Below, in pieces: positions 1 to 9,270 of a stretch of DNA of 64,000 bases (position 1 is the stretch's first letter; the number at the start of each line of letters is the position of its first letter). The stretch lies in contig NZ_CP114036.1 of assembly GCF_026898115.1 (NCBI RefSeq), positions 62,001 to 126,000 of the forward strand, written 5' to 3'. Under the pieces are notes generated by a model, which saw only the letters and a list, made by a program, of their open reading frames with translations, had not been told where the DNA came from and did no database searches. Source of the stretch: Streptomyces sp. S465. GTDB lineage: Bacteria > Actinomycetota > Actinomycetes > Streptomycetales > Streptomycetaceae. The translations under genes were made by a program, and so were the position numbers.

Positions 1-284
1 CCGACCCTGACGAGTGGCCGCAAAGGATGATCTGCGCCTCACCCGCGTGCGTACGGATAGCGTCCGCCAGCCGCTCGGCCACGGCCGGGAGGTCGGCGAT
101 GGGAGCCTGGTCGAGCAGCGATTCCCTGCCGGGCAGACGGACCGCCACCGGGTGGGGGTCCGGTGCCAGGGCCCGGCCCAGCGCCAGCACCGCGCTGACG
201 CCCGCCCCTCGCGTGGGGGAACAGGTACGCCATCCGCCCCGGCCGCTTGGCGGACACCAGGTCCACCAGCCAGTTCCGGCTCAC
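1..284 (-). pseudogene. Type II thioesterase, 5' part, frameshifted, runs off left edge
   Basis: A GTG at 284 opens a reading frame beginning MSRNWLVDLV and leading into the FPHA motif found near the N-terminus of type II (editing) thioesterases of peptide and polyketide synthases. One extra base near position 209 then breaks the frame. Skipping it restores HAGAG, then VAVRLPGRES and the nucleophile elbow CGHSSG at the window edge, in a register fitting the alpha/beta-hydrolase thioesterase family. The start overlaps the stop of the upstream NRPS fragment by four bases (GTGA), a normal operon junction. Seen: the frame break and the flanking motifs. Inferred: the gene is inactive, unless the extra base is a sequencing error. 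The C-terminal half lies outside the window. Confidence 0.72.
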
Positions 285-982
285 CGCGACTCCTCCTGAT
301 CTGCCGTGCCCAGGACGGCGGCGAGGGAGCGGAGGTAGTCGCAGGCCATGTCCAAAAGGCGTTCCGCCTGGCCGCTGTCGCCCGCGTGCGCCAGCCGCAA
401 CCTCAGCTCGTCCCCCGTCGTATAGGCGCTGAACTCCCAGTGGAACGGCCGGGGGTTACCCGGGCCCCGGTCGCCCCGGTACGGCAACGGAACTTCCACC
501 AAGCCGTCGTCGCCGCGTCCGGCCGTACCGGTGAACACCGATCCGAGCCCGCCCAGATAGTTCACACTCACCCACGGGCGTTCCGCCCCCTCAAGCCGGG
601 AACGAACGGTGGTGTCCGAAGCACCGTACCGCCACAGACCATGTTCGAGGGCATGGCGTGAACAGGCCTCGCGAGCGCTGTCGAGCACCTCACGCGGCCC
701 GGCGCCCGACGCCGCCTCGACCAGCACGGGAACCAAGGCCGTGAACCAGCCCACGGTCCGGGACACGTCCGCACCGCCGACCACCTCCTCTTCACGACCA
801 TGCAGTTCCATCACGACCCGGACAGCACGGCAGCCCAGATCAGCGGCGGCCGCACCCGCCGCAGCCGCCAGCACAGCGTCAGCCGGGTGCGCGCCCCGCC
901 TGCGCAGGCCCTCCAGCAGGGCATGGGAGTGCATCGAGTCGAGCGCGCGCTCGACGACGCGGGTACTGCCCTCGTAGGTCAT
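281..982 (-). pseudogene. NRPS condensation/epimerization-type domain, C-terminal remnant
   Basis: About 230 residues resemble the C-terminal half of an NRPS condensation or epimerization domain: DVSRTVGWFTALVPV is the conserved latch-region motif, followed by ALEHGLWRYG and PWVSVNYLGG, which correspond to the GIGYGLLRY and PEVSFNYLG blocks of epimerization-type domains. The HHxxxDG active-site half and all adenylation and carrier domains are absent upstream, where sequence with no recognisable gene begins near position 1000. The frame is open further upstream, but that part shows no family resemblance. It shares a four-base overlap with the thioesterase. This is the 3' stub of a deleted synthetase gene. 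The ATG at 982 is only the nearest convenient start. Confidence 0.7.
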
Positions 983-1499
983 GGGAGGCAGCCCGGAGAC
1001 CACACCAGGCGTATCGGCTCCTACCACCGGACTGAGCCGACAGGCTGCCGACGCCGTCACTGAGTGGCTGGACGAGGCCGGCTGATGAGCACAACCCTCC
1101 GCACGTGCTGACGCGACTGGATGCGAGCCGGACATTCCCCGAGCTTCACTTTCGCAGTACGCCTCACCCAGTTCGTCGCGATGGCGACCTGAGCTGCCCG
1201 AAGAGACATCGTGCCTGCACAGACGGCACGGTGCAGGCAATTCTCCAAGCGCGATCCGCGTCGTGGGCGTTGAACGATCGCCGATAGTGGTGAGGCCAAG
1301 CATGTGCCGGCAGGCTCGGCGGGGATACCCGCGCAATTGTCCCGGCCGCGGCGGCAATCCCGGTTGATCCGGCGAACCGGCTCAACATCAACGAGCGGTA
1401 GGGACAGGTGCCTGCGTACGGTAGTGACGGACCTGGGTGACGCTCCCGGCCCAGGCCCGCCGGGGCGGTATCAGCCTGCACACGCGCATAGGGAGAGCA
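983..1499. other. Intergenic, no recognisable gene
   Basis: This 517-base stretch separates the NRPS relic from the malic enzyme gene. Open frames cross it on both strands, but none has a recognisable domain or a good ribosome binding site. A minus-strand segment around 1165-1260 reads LENCLHRAVCAGTMSLRAAQ, which looks like real protein sequence but which I cannot assign. The promoter of the malic enzyme operon should lie at its right end; no clear -35/-10 pair was found. Confidence 0.5.
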
Positions 1500-3173
1500 A
1501 TGATGGCCAAGCACACCGCGCGGACTCCGGCTACTCCACGCGTTCTGACTGATCCACTCCGCAACCGGGGTGTGGGGTTCACGCAAGTGGACCGGGACGA
1601 GTTGGGCCTGACCGGGCGCCTGCCGTCCGCGGTACTGACTCTGGAGCAGCAGGCGCAGCGCGCGTACCAGCAGCTGCAGGCTCAGGACGGTGACCTGGCC
1701 AAGAACGTGTATCTGGAGCAGCTGCACGACCGCAATGAGACTCTGTACTACAAGGTGCTCACCGATCACCTGGTGGAGTTGTTGCCGGTCGTGTACGACC
1801 CCACGGTGGGCGAGGCGATCGAGAAGTACTCCCATGAGTACCGCCGCCCGCGCGGCGTCTTCTTGTCCATCGACCGGCCCGAGGACATCGAGAAGGCCTT
1901 CGCCACGCTCCAACTCGGGCCCGAGGACGTGGACCTGATCGTGTGCAGCGACGCGGAGCAGATCCTGGGCATCGGCGACTGGGGCGTGGGCGGCATTCAG
2001 ATCGCGGTCGGCAAGCTGGCGGTCTACTCCGCGGCAGCCGGCATCGACCCGGCCCGCGTCATCCCCGTGTCACTGGATGTGGGAACGGACCGCGAGGGGC
2101 TGCTGAAGGATCCGCTGTATCTGGGCAACCGGCACCCCAGGGTCCGGGGGGCCGACTACGACGCGTTCGTCGAGACGTACCTGCGGACGGCCTCGGCAAT
2201 GTTCCCGCGTGCGCTGCTGCACTTCGAGGACTTCGGCCCCAGCAACGCCCGGCGGATCCTGGAGACCTACGGCGGCTACCGAATCTTCAACGACGACATG
2301 CAGGGCACCGGTGCCATTACCCTGGCCGCAGCCCTGTCGGCCATCAAGGTCAGCGATGTGCCGATGCGAGAGCAGAAGGTGGTGGTCTTCGGCGCGGGCA
2401 CCGCCGGGGTGGGCATCGCCGACCAGCTGCGCGATGCCATGGTTCGTGACGGTGCGGGCCGCCGGCAGGCCACGGCCCAGGTCTGGCTGATCGACAAGCC
2501 GGGCCTGCTCACCCGCGGCACAAGTGACCTGCGTGACTTCCAGCAGTCCTACGCGCGCGATCCGTCGGAGGTCGCCGATTGGAGGAAGGACGACGGCGGG
2601 GTCTCCCTTCTGGAAACCGTGAAGCAGGTCAAGCCGACGATCCTGCTTGGCACCTCCACCGTGCACGGGGCGTTCACCCGCGATGTCGTCGAGGCCATGG
2701 CCGAGGGCACCGAGCGTCCGATCATCCTCCCGCTGTCCAACCCGACCTCGCGCATCGAGGCCATGCCGGCCGACGTCATCGCCTGGTCGAAGGGCAAGGC
2801 TTTGGTCGCCGTCGGAATCCCCGTCCCACCCGTCGAGCACGACGGGGTGACCTACGAGATCGCGCAGGCCAACAACGCGCTGCTGTATCCCGGGCTGGGC
2901 CTGGGTACGATCGTTTCCGGCGCATCGAGGGTGACCGATGGGATGCTGCTCGCAGCTGCTCGGGCGGTGGCCGACCAGGTCGACGTCAGCGCACCGGGCG
3001 CCTCCCTGCTGCCGCCTGTGGAGAACCTGCGCAAGTTCTCCGCGATGACCGCAGCGGCGGTGGTCGAAACGGCGGTCGGCGAGGGCGTGGCCACCAGCGA
3101 GCCGGCCGATCCCGGCCAAGCCGTCCGCCAGGCCATGTGGGAGCCCGTCTACGGCGACGGAGCGACGGCATGA
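1500..3173 (+). CDS. NAD-dependent malic enzyme
   Basis: Encodes a 557-residue cytoplasmic malic enzyme that oxidatively decarboxylates L-malate to pyruvate with NAD(P)+. Visible family blocks are the N-terminal malic domain (NRGVGFT near the start, then [37 protein letters not shown] and the metal-binding [10 protein letters not shown]), then the Rossmann NAD-binding domain with [24 protein letters not shown] and [14 protein letters not shown]. The length matches the roughly 550-residue NAD-malic enzyme class. The start at 1500 is preceded by GGGAG with normal spacing; a longer frame from 1437 lacks such a site. The stop overlaps the fumarase start (ATGA), so the two are translated as a unit. 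Confidence 0.93.
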   Translation: MMAKHTARTPATPRVLTDPLRNRGVGFTQVDRDELGLTGRLPSAVLTLEQQAQRAYQQLQAQDGDLAKNVYLEQLHDRNETLYYKVLTDHLVELLPVVYDPTVGEAIEKYSHEYRRPRGVFLSIDRPEDIEKAFATLQLGPEDVDLIVCSDAEQILGIGDWGVGGIQIAVGKLAVYSAAAGIDPARVIPVSLDVGTDREGLLKDPLYLGNRHPRVRGADYDAFVETYLRTASAMFPRALLHFEDFGPSNARRILETYGGYRIFNDDMQGTGAITLAAALSAIKVSDVPMREQKVVVFGAGTAGVGIADQLRDAMVRDGAGRRQATAQVWLIDKPGLLTRGTSDLRDFQQSYARDPSEVADWRKDDGGVSLLETVKQVKPTILLGTSTVHGAFTRDVVEAMAEGTERPIILPLSNPTSRIEAMPADVIAWSKGKALVAVGIPVPPVEHDGVTYEIAQANNALLYPGLGLGTIVSGASRVTDGMLLAAARAVADQVDVSAPGASLLPPVENLRKFSAMTAAAVVETAVGEGVATSEPADPGQAVRQAMWEPVYGDGATA

Positions 3174-4648
3174 CCGCGCGGCAGTCGGGCGCGGGCAAGG
3201 ACGAGGACACCCCGGAGGTTCTCGACGTGCCCATTGGTCTGGACGCGACCGGAACCCGGCGGGAGACGGACTCGATGGGCGCGATCGACGTACCGGCGGA
3301 CCGGTACTGGGGTGCCCAGACGCAGCGGTCTCTGATCCACTTCTCCATCGGGAACGACCGGATGCCCAAGGCGGTCTACCACGCCTACGGCTACGTCAAG
3401 AAGGCGGCCGCGATCCTCAACGGGCGGGCCGGGCGGCTGCCGGCTTGGAAGGGCGACCTGATCGAGAAGGTCGCTGACGAGGTCATCGCGGGCCGGCTCG
3501 ACGACCACTTCCCGCTGTATGTGTGGCAGACCGGGTCCGGGACGCAGTCCAACATGAACACCAACGAGGTGATCAGCAACCGGGCGATCCAGCTGGTCGG
3601 CGGCGAGCTGGGCAGCAAGTCCCCGATCCACCCCAACGACCACGTCAACATGGGGCAGTCCTCCAACGACACCTTCCCCACCGCCATGCACGTCGCCGCG
3701 GTCAAGGCGGTCCACGAGCACCTGCTGCCCAGCGTGCAGGCGCTTCAGCGGGCGATCGAGGTCAAGGCGGAGCAGTGGCGCGACGTGGTGAAGATCGGCC
3801 GCACCCATCTGGAGGACGCGGTCCCGCTCACCGTCGGACAGGAGTGGTCCGGCTACGCCCACCAACTGACACAAGCCGTCGACCAAGTCACCGCCTCCGC
3901 CGAGGGCCTGTACGAGCTCGCCGCGGGCGGCACCGCAGTCGGCACCGGGCTGAACGCCCCACCCGGCTTCGGCGAGCAGATCGCCAACAAGATCGCCGCC
4001 GCGACCGGCTACCCCTTCCGCACCGCGGAGAATAAGTTCGCCGCCCAGGGTGGCCTGGATGCCATGGCCAGCGCCTCCTCCGGCCTGCGTGCCCTTGCCG
4101 TGCCGCTGATGAAGATCGCCAATGACATCCGGTGGCTGGCCTCAGGGCCCCGCTGCGGCCTGGGCGAACTGATCCTCCCGGCCAACGAGCCGGGATCCTC
4201 GATCATGCCGGGCAAGGTCAATCCGACCCAGTGCGAGGCGATGGTCATGGTCTGCCTCCAGGTTCTCTCCGAGGACGCTGCCGTCGCCTTCGCCGCCTCG
4301 CAGGGCAACTTCGAGCTCAACGCCATGCGACCGGTCATCTTCAACAACTTCCTGCACGCGGCCACCATCCTCACCGACGCCTGCGCCAACCTGCGCCAGT
4401 ACTGCATCGAGGGCGCCCAGCTGCACCGCGACCAAATCGACTCCTATGTCGACCGGTCCCTCATGCTGGTCACCGCCCTCTCCCCAGTCATCGGCTACGA
4501 CAAAGCCTCGGCCATCGCGCACAAGGCCGACGAGGAGGACACCACCCTGCGTGAGGCCGCACTGGACTCCGGCTCTATCAGCACCGAGGACTTCGACCGC
4601 ATCGCCAACCCAGCCGCCATGGCCCGCCCGCCTCATCGATCGCCGTAG
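3170..4648 (+). CDS. fumC: Class II fumarate hydratase
   Basis: Encodes 492 residues of class II (iron-independent) fumarase, interconverting fumarate and L-malate in the cytoplasm. The ORF runs open upstream, but homology and the ATGA overlap with the malic enzyme stop place the start at 3170. Key motifs are [13 protein letters not shown], the substrate-site [29 protein letters not shown] and the family signature [13 protein letters not shown], whose serine region carries the catalytic base loop. An N-terminal extension of about 30 residues precedes the [21 protein letters not shown] start of the family. The coupling with malic enzyme implies joint supply or removal of malate. No regulator lies beside the pair. 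Confidence 0.95.
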   Translation: MTARQSGAGKDEDTPEVLDVPIGLDATGTRRETDSMGAIDVPADRYWGAQTQRSLIHFSIGNDRMPKAVYHAYGYVKKAAAILNGRAGRLPAWKGDLIEKVADEVIAGRLDDHFPLYVWQTGSGTQSNMNTNEVISNRAIQLVGGELGSKSPIHPNDHVNMGQSSNDTFPTAMHVAAVKAVHEHLLPSVQALQRAIEVKAEQWRDVVKIGRTHLEDAVPLTVGQEWSGYAHQLTQAVDQVTASAEGLYELAAGGTAVGTGLNAPPGFGEQIANKIAAATGYPFRTAENKFAAQGGLDAMASASSGLRALAVPLMKIANDIRWLASGPRCGLGELILPANEPGSSIMPGKVNPTQCEAMVMVCLQVLSEDAAVAFAASQGNFELNAMRPVIFNNFLHAATILTDACANLRQYCIEGAQLHRDQIDSYVDRSLMLVTALSPVIGYDKASAIAHKADEEDTTLREAALDSGSISTEDFDRIANPAAMARPPHRSP

Positions 4649-4659
4649 GGCCCAAATTT

Positions 4660-5168
4660 CGAGCACCACGCTGACTGCTCTCGTCATCTGCACCGCGCGC
4701 GTGGGCCTCACCCTCGGGCGAAGCATCGCGCTGGCGCACGGCGCCTCAGTGGGAGGCAGCTGCCGCGACACCGCCACACAAGACGCGCGCGATCTCGGCC
4801 TCGACCCAATCGTCGAATTCGGCCTCGACCCGACGACGCTCAGTGGCCGATTCGACCTCGTCCTCGACACTGCCGACACGCTCCCGACTGACGCAACGAA
4901 GAAGATGCTGAAGCCAGGCGGACGCATCGTCAGCATCCACCCCACCCCCGCGAACATCGCAAAGAGCGCACTGCCGGGCCCGTACAACGTCTTGGTCACC
5001 AGGCCCGTCACGGCGGACCTCGAGGAGGTCGCGCGCGCCGCTGGACGCGGCACCCTGCGGGTGCCGATCGCCCGCACGGTGCCGCTCACCGAGGCCATCA
5101 AGGCGCTCACCGAACTCGAGCGCGATGGCACGCCCAAGGGCGGCAAGCTCATCATCACGACCGAGTGA
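4660..5168 (+). pseudogene. Zinc-type alcohol dehydrogenase/quinone oxidoreductase, C-terminal relic
   Basis: The last 165 or so codons of an open frame match the C-terminal part of medium-chain dehydrogenases/reductases: VGLTLGRSIALAHGASV (nucleotide-binding helix region), DLVLDTADTLPTDATKKMLKPGGRIVSI and a terminal TEAIKALTELERDGTPKGGKLIIT, the usual MDR ending. The N-terminal GroES-like catalytic domain and the GxGxxG turn are missing, replaced by the end of fumC and unrelated bases. It reads in a different frame from fumC and has no start of its own. It is a truncated relic followed by a second relic 48 bases downstream, suggesting the region was deleted piecemeal. Confidence 0.7.
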
Positions 5169-5216
5169 CCCCTGACATCCGGCCGACCCTCGCCCCCACC
5201 ACAGGAGCTCCTTCTC

Positions 5217-5877
5217 ATGACTGCGCAGATCTGGGTGCTCGGCGGCACCGGTCGCAGCGGCCGCACCATCGCAGCACAGCTCGCCCGGCTCGGCCTGACA
5301 GCCGTCCTCGTCGGCCGGGACGCGAACCGCCTGCACGCCGCGGCACAGCAGACCGGCAGCGAAACACTCCTGGCCCCTTCCCTTGCGGCCGCCGCCGCGG
5401 AAATCCGGCAGCAATGCCCCGCCGTGGTCATCAACACGGTCGGTCCGTTCACCACAACGGCCCCTGAGGTAATCGACGCCTGCCGTGCCGTCGGCAGCCA
5501 CTACATCGACCTGGCGAACGATGTCGAGGCGCTCTCCGCCGCGTACGAGATGCACCACGCTGCCACCCAGGCGGGCCATACGCTGGTCACCGGTGCCGGG
5601 TTCGGCGTGACCGCCACCGAGAGCGTCGTGATGAAGCTGTGTGAAGGAGCGTCCGCGCGATCACTCCTGGGGGCACACCGTCGTGACCTGGCCGGATGGC
5701 GAGACCCGAGAGGGCTGGCTGCGCCTGGGCGACGCCCAGGAGTACACCGAAGCAGTGGCCGCAGAGATCGCCCGGCGACTGCTGGCCGGTGAGGGCCGAC
5801 CTGGCGCATACACCCCGGCCGCCCTCTTCGGCCCCACCCTCGCCGAATCCTGCGGCGCCGCGTACCTGCTGCCCTAG
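5217..5877 (+). pseudogene. Saccharopine-dehydrogenase-like NAD(P)-binding protein, internally deleted
   Basis: The first 140 codons encode a Rossmann domain (IWVLGGTGRSGRTIA, VINTVGPFTTTAPEVIDAC, SHYIDLANDVEAL, TGAGFGVTATESVVMKLCEGA) typical of the saccharopine dehydrogenase/trans-acting enoyl reductase superfamily. After about 5640 this frame loses sense, and another frame supplies a plausible C-terminus (HTVVTWPDGETREGWLRLGDAQEYTEAVAAEI, then GAYTPAALFGPTLAESCGAAYL). Family members are near 350-400 residues, so roughly 150 internal codons are gone with a frame change. ATG 5217 has a GGAGCT site upstream. Non-functional. Confidence 0.72.
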
Positions 5878-6062
5878 CGCGGCCGACGGCGACTTGCCAC
5901 CGATCTTGCCCGATGAGCCAGCTTGTCGGTGGCAGCCATCGCTGACCACCGCTGTCGCGTTTGGAGCAAGCCAGTTGTCGTCATCAGGCCCCCTGCAACA
6001 CGGGCTGCGGGCGCTGGGGCAGGCAGCGCGGCTGCGTGTGATCAGCGGGCGATAGATGACCA

Positions 6063-6098
6063 GCGCGTGGAGGTGGGCCGTCCCCCACCTCCACGCGC
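6063..6098. repeat. 15-bp perfect inverted repeat hairpin before the IS481 transposase
   Basis: Bases 6063-6077 and 6084-6098 are perfect reverse complements separated by six bases, giving a very stable GC-rich hairpin 27 bases before the transposase start. It could stop outside transcripts from entering the transposase gene, as hairpins near IS ends often do, or be a terminator of the upstream relic. A weaker 8-bp repeat lies at 5896-5903/5926-5933. Confidence 0.6.
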
Positions 6099-6124
6099 CG
6101 CTCCCCACCACTGCAGAGGTCGTC

Positions 6125-7109
6125 GTGTCTCACCCCAATGCCCGACTGACCGTCCATGGCCGCAGGCTCCTGGTCGACCGGGTCCGGTCCGGCAGGCCCG
6201 TCGCCCACGTAGCTGATGAGATGGGCATCTCCCGCGCCACCGCCCACAAGCGGGTCCGCCGCTGGCGCGCCGAAGGCGATCCGGGCCTGTATGACCGCTC
6301 CAGCCGGCCCAGGTCCACTCCGCACCGCACGCCCGCAGACATCGAGAACCGCATCTGTGAGCTGCGGCGCGAAGGCAAGCTCGGCCCCGCACGCATCGGA
6401 CCGATCCTGGCGTTGCCCGCTTCGACGGTCCACCGCGTCCTTCCTCGCCACGGCCTGAACCGCCTCCGCTGGTTGGATCGGCCCACCGGCCAGGTCATCC
6501 GCCGATACGAACGCGAGCTTCCCGGTGAGCTCATCCACGTCGACATCAAGAAGCTCGGCAACATCCCCGAGAGCGGCGGACACCGGATCATGCCCCGTCA
6601 GCAGGCCACCGGCAACCGGCAGGCCACCACCCACGCACGCACGCAAGGGCGGCAGTCCCGTGATCGGCTACAGCTTCGTCCACACAGCCACCGACGATCA
6701 CTCCCGGCTCGCCTACAGCGAGGTCCTGACCGACGAACATAAGGAGACCGCCGCCTTGTGGGAGCGCGCCAACGCCTTCTTCGTCGGCCACGGCATCACC
6801 GTCGAACGCGTCCTCACGGACAATGGCTCCTGGTACCGATCCCGGCTGTTCTCGCAGACCCTCAGCGCCGCCGGCATCGTCCACAAACGCACGCGCCCCT
6901 ATCGCCCGCAGACGAACGGCAAGGTCGAACGCCTAAATGGCACCCTGCTCGACGAGTGGGCGTACGTGCGCCCGTACTCCAGCAACGCCGAGCGCATCGA
7001 GGCCCTGGCGGACTTCCTCCACACCTACAACTACCACCGGTGCCACACCGCACTCGACGGTCGACCACCCATCAGTCGCGTCAACAACCCTGCGGGTCAA
7101 CACAGCTAG
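6125..7109 (+). pseudogene. IS481-family transposase, frameshifted
   Basis: The GTG start at 6125 opens the usual IS481 N-terminus (SHPNARLTVHGRRLLVDRV) with helix-turn-helix segments around ADEMGISRATAHKRVRRW, then the DDE/rve core: HVDIKKLGNIPESGGHR (first Asp), DDHSRLAYSEVL, LTDNGSWYRS (second Asp) and PQTNGKVERLNGTLLDEWAY (Glu). The frame changes between about 6620 and 6660, where tandem ACGC units occur, so the first half ends in frame 2 and the second half continues in frame 3. Total length, about 328 codons, fits the family. IS481 members are normally made from one frame, so this copy is probably dead. No flanking terminal repeats were identified. Confidence 0.85.
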
Positions 7110-7228
7110 TCATGCCAGACCCATAAGGCCGCGGGCCAGCGGGCCGGCGGCCCTATGCAGACCCGCGGAAGACCTGACCGGGGGCGGTGAGCGGGCGAGG
7201 TCATGGCCCGCTCGAGGGCGGACGTGCT

Positions 7229-8149
7229 CTACTTGCGGCCGACCATTGCCCATGGGCCGAGAGTGAAGCTGTCAGCGTCCCGTCGTACTTCCAGGGCCCC
7301 CGCGCCACCGAAATGCGCGGGAACGAGCAGCTCCCGTTCGTCGGCGGCCCGCCCGAGAATCCGACGGCGGCTGGCCGCCGCTTCTTCCGGGGCCAGGCAG
7401 GCACTGCTGTTGCAGCCGGGGTGCAGGATCTGCACCGGGCTGTGAAGCAGGTCCCCGACGAAGACCGCCCGGTCGCTGCCGGACGCCAGGCGCAGCACGG
7501 ACGAGCCGGGAGTGTGGCCGGGTGCGGCTTCCAGGGTGAGGTGTTCGTCGATGCGGTGGTGGCCGTCCCACAGCACGGCCTGTCCGGCCTGGTGGATGGG
7601 CGCGATGCTGTCTTCGTAGATCAGGCGGTCGACCTCCTGCACGCCGTTGCCGTACGCGTTGTCCGGACCGTAGTGGAAGTCGTCGGCGGCCGGAATGAGG
7701 TAGTGGGCATTGGGGAACGCCGGCACCCACTGCCCGTCCGCGTCGACGGTGTTCCCTCCGACGTGGTCGACGTGCAGGTGGGTGTTGACGACGGCGTCGA
7801 CGTCCTGCGGCCGGATGCCGGCCCGCTCCAGCAGGCCGAGGAAATCACTCTGCGCGTTGTGGAAGGGCCCCATGCCCGGCCGCTCACGACCGTACCCGGC
7901 TCCGGTGTCGACCAGGACGGTCCGGCCGGCACTGCGCAGCACCCAACTCTGCAAAGCGGATACCACCATGCCGCTGTCCGGCTCCCAGTGGTCCGGTGCC
8001 AGCCAGTCCTCGTTGTCCTTCCACACATCGGCGGCGACCGCTGGGAGGAAATCGGGGGCCGGCAGGACCGGCTGGTGCCACTCGACGAACCGGATGACCT
8101 CGACGTCGCCCAGCACCATGCTCTGCACATTCTCGTTCTCGTTCATCAC
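7229..8149 (-). CDS. Metallo-beta-lactamase-fold hydrolase
   Basis: Encodes 305-306 residues of the MBL-fold superfamily. The zinc-binding motif THLHVDHVGG lies near residue 123-132, APGHTPGS provides the next histidine, VFVGDLLHSP the bridging aspartate, and LVPAHFGG the last histidine. The overall layout (WV LRSAGRTVLVDTGAGYGRE before the motif) resembles the lactonase-like subgroup acting on esters or lactones. Two starts are possible, GTG 8149 or ATG 8146. It diverges from an AraC-type regulator across about 100 bases, so it is likely the regulator's target. The substrate is not predictable; an N-acyl-homoserine or gamma-butyrolactone is only a possibility. Confidence 0.85.
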   Translation of the reverse strand: MMNENENVQSMVLGDVEVIRFVEWHQPVLPAPDFLPAVAADVWKDNEDWLAPDHWEPDSGMVVSALQSWVLRSAGRTVLVDTGAGYGRERPGMGPFHNAQSDFLGLLERAGIRPQDVDAVVNTHLHVDHVGGNTVDADGQWVPAFPNAHYLIPAADDFHYGPDNAYGNGVQEVDRLIYEDSIAPIHQAGQAVLWDGHHRIDEHLTLEAAPGHTPGSSVLRLASGSDRAVFVGDLLHSPVQILHPGCNSSACLAPEEAAASRRRILGRAADERELLVPAHFGGAGALEVRRDADSFTLGPWAMVGRK

Positions 8150-8250
8150 GTCATCGACGTTAAGGACGCCCGGACGATCGTCTCAATGCGTCATGGGCTC
8201 ATAAAAATGCGCATGCGTCTCACCCTTCATACGGTGGATACCGTGGAGGG
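8150..8250. promoter_or_regulatory. Divergent promoter region of MBL hydrolase and AraC regulator
   Basis: The 100-base gap holds repeated ATGCG-containing blocks: TCTCAATGCGTCATG near 8181-8195 and an inverted/direct copy ATGCGCATGCGTCTCA near 8207-8222. AraC regulators usually bind direct repeats, so these are plausible sites for the adjacent regulator. Exact core promoter elements are not clear. Confidence 0.35.
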
Positions 8251-9192
8251 ATGGATGTAGTGAGCGACGCGATCTCTGCCGTGCACCTCGGGCACCCCTG
8301 GTTCCACCGGATGCGGACCAACGGCACCTGGTGCGCGCGGCTGGATCCCTACGACGGCGCGGGCTTCTACGTCGTCATCAAGGGCCGCTGCTGGCTTTTG
8401 ACCGACAACAGCGCCCCCGTGCCTCTCGGCGTGGGTGACGCGGTACTGCTGCCCCATGGCACAGGCCACGTGATCGCCGATTTCCCGATCGACCCGGCGA
8501 CCGCGAAGACCACGGCGGTGCCGTTCGAGCAATCCCTTGCCCAGCAGACAGAGCCGCCAACCCAGCACGATCACCACGAGACAGAGACGATCTGCGGCAA
8601 GTACTGGCTCGACTGCAGCCGCATGCACCCGCTCATGGCGGAGCTGCCTGACATCGTCCACCTGCCCAATCGAGTAGGCAGCCACCCCGAACTCCGTGCG
8701 GCCATCGATCTGCTCGCCGGTGAGCTGGATGAAATCCGGTGCGGCTCCTGCGTGGCACTGCCGAGCCTGCTCGACCTCCTCCTCGTCTACATGATCCGCG
8801 CCTGGATGACCGAGGCCCCCAACGGAGTCTGGCCCCGCGTACTTGGCGACCCAGTGACGGCCGCCGCCCTGCGGGCCTTGCACTCCGACCCGGCCGCGCC
8901 GTGGAGCACCGACTGTCTGGCGGCCGATGCGGGCGTCTCCCGCTCCACCCTGGCACGCCGGTTCACCACTCTCGTCGGCCGCCCTCCGATGGCATACCTC
9001 ACCTGGTGGCGCTTGATCCGTGCCGCCACCCTGCTCCGGGATACCCAGGACACCCTGGCCGCCATCGCCGACCGAGTCGGCTACCGCAGCCCATACGCCC
9101 TCTCACACGCCTTCCAACGGGAGTTCGGCGTCACACCGGGACGGTATCGAGCACAAGCCACGGCACGATCCGCCGACGTCGGAACAGACTGA
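8251..9192 (+). CDS. AraC-family regulator with N-terminal cupin-type domain
   Basis: Encodes 313 residues. The first about 190 residues look like the cupin_6/AraC ligand-binding domain (GFYVVIKGRCWLL, VGDAVLLPHGTGH, HPELRAAIDLLAGELDEI); the last 100 contain the paired AraC helix-turn-helix with ADAGVSRSTLARRFTTLVGRPPMAYLTWWRL and IADRVGYRSPYALSHAFQREFGVTPGRYR. Such proteins control neighbouring redox or hydrolase genes, and here the divergent MBL hydrolase is the evident candidate. ATG 8251 follows GGAGG at 8246-8250 with almost no spacer, so an in-frame GTG at 8260 (VSDAIS) is an alternative start. Confidence 0.9.
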   Translation: MDVVSDAISAVHLGHPWFHRMRTNGTWCARLDPYDGAGFYVVIKGRCWLLTDNSAPVPLGVGDAVLLPHGTGHVIADFPIDPATAKTTAVPFEQSLAQQTEPPTQHDHHETETICGKYWLDCSRMHPLMAELPDIVHLPNRVGSHPELRAAIDLLAGELDEIRCGSCVALPSLLDLLLVYMIRAWMTEAPNGVWPRVLGDPVTAAALRALHSDPAAPWSTDCLAADAGVSRSTLARRFTTLVGRPPMAYLTWWRLIRAATLLRDTQDTLAAIADRVGYRSPYALSHAFQREFGVTPGRYRAQATARSADVGTD

Positions 9193-9270
9193 GCTCTTGC
9201 AGCGGGGCCGAGCTGGATCGAAGAGGCTTGTATAAGGTCTCCGTCGTTCCAGCAGGAAGGCACTTTGGGC

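Noticed and set aside
14..661. Plus-strand 215-codon ORF over the thioesterase/NRPS relic
   Set aside because: It is antisense to recognisable NRPS and thioesterase motifs and has shadow composition; no domain.
2070..3119. Long minus-strand ORF inside the malic enzyme gene
   Set aside because: Mirror of a well-conserved gene in high-GC DNA; no family features.
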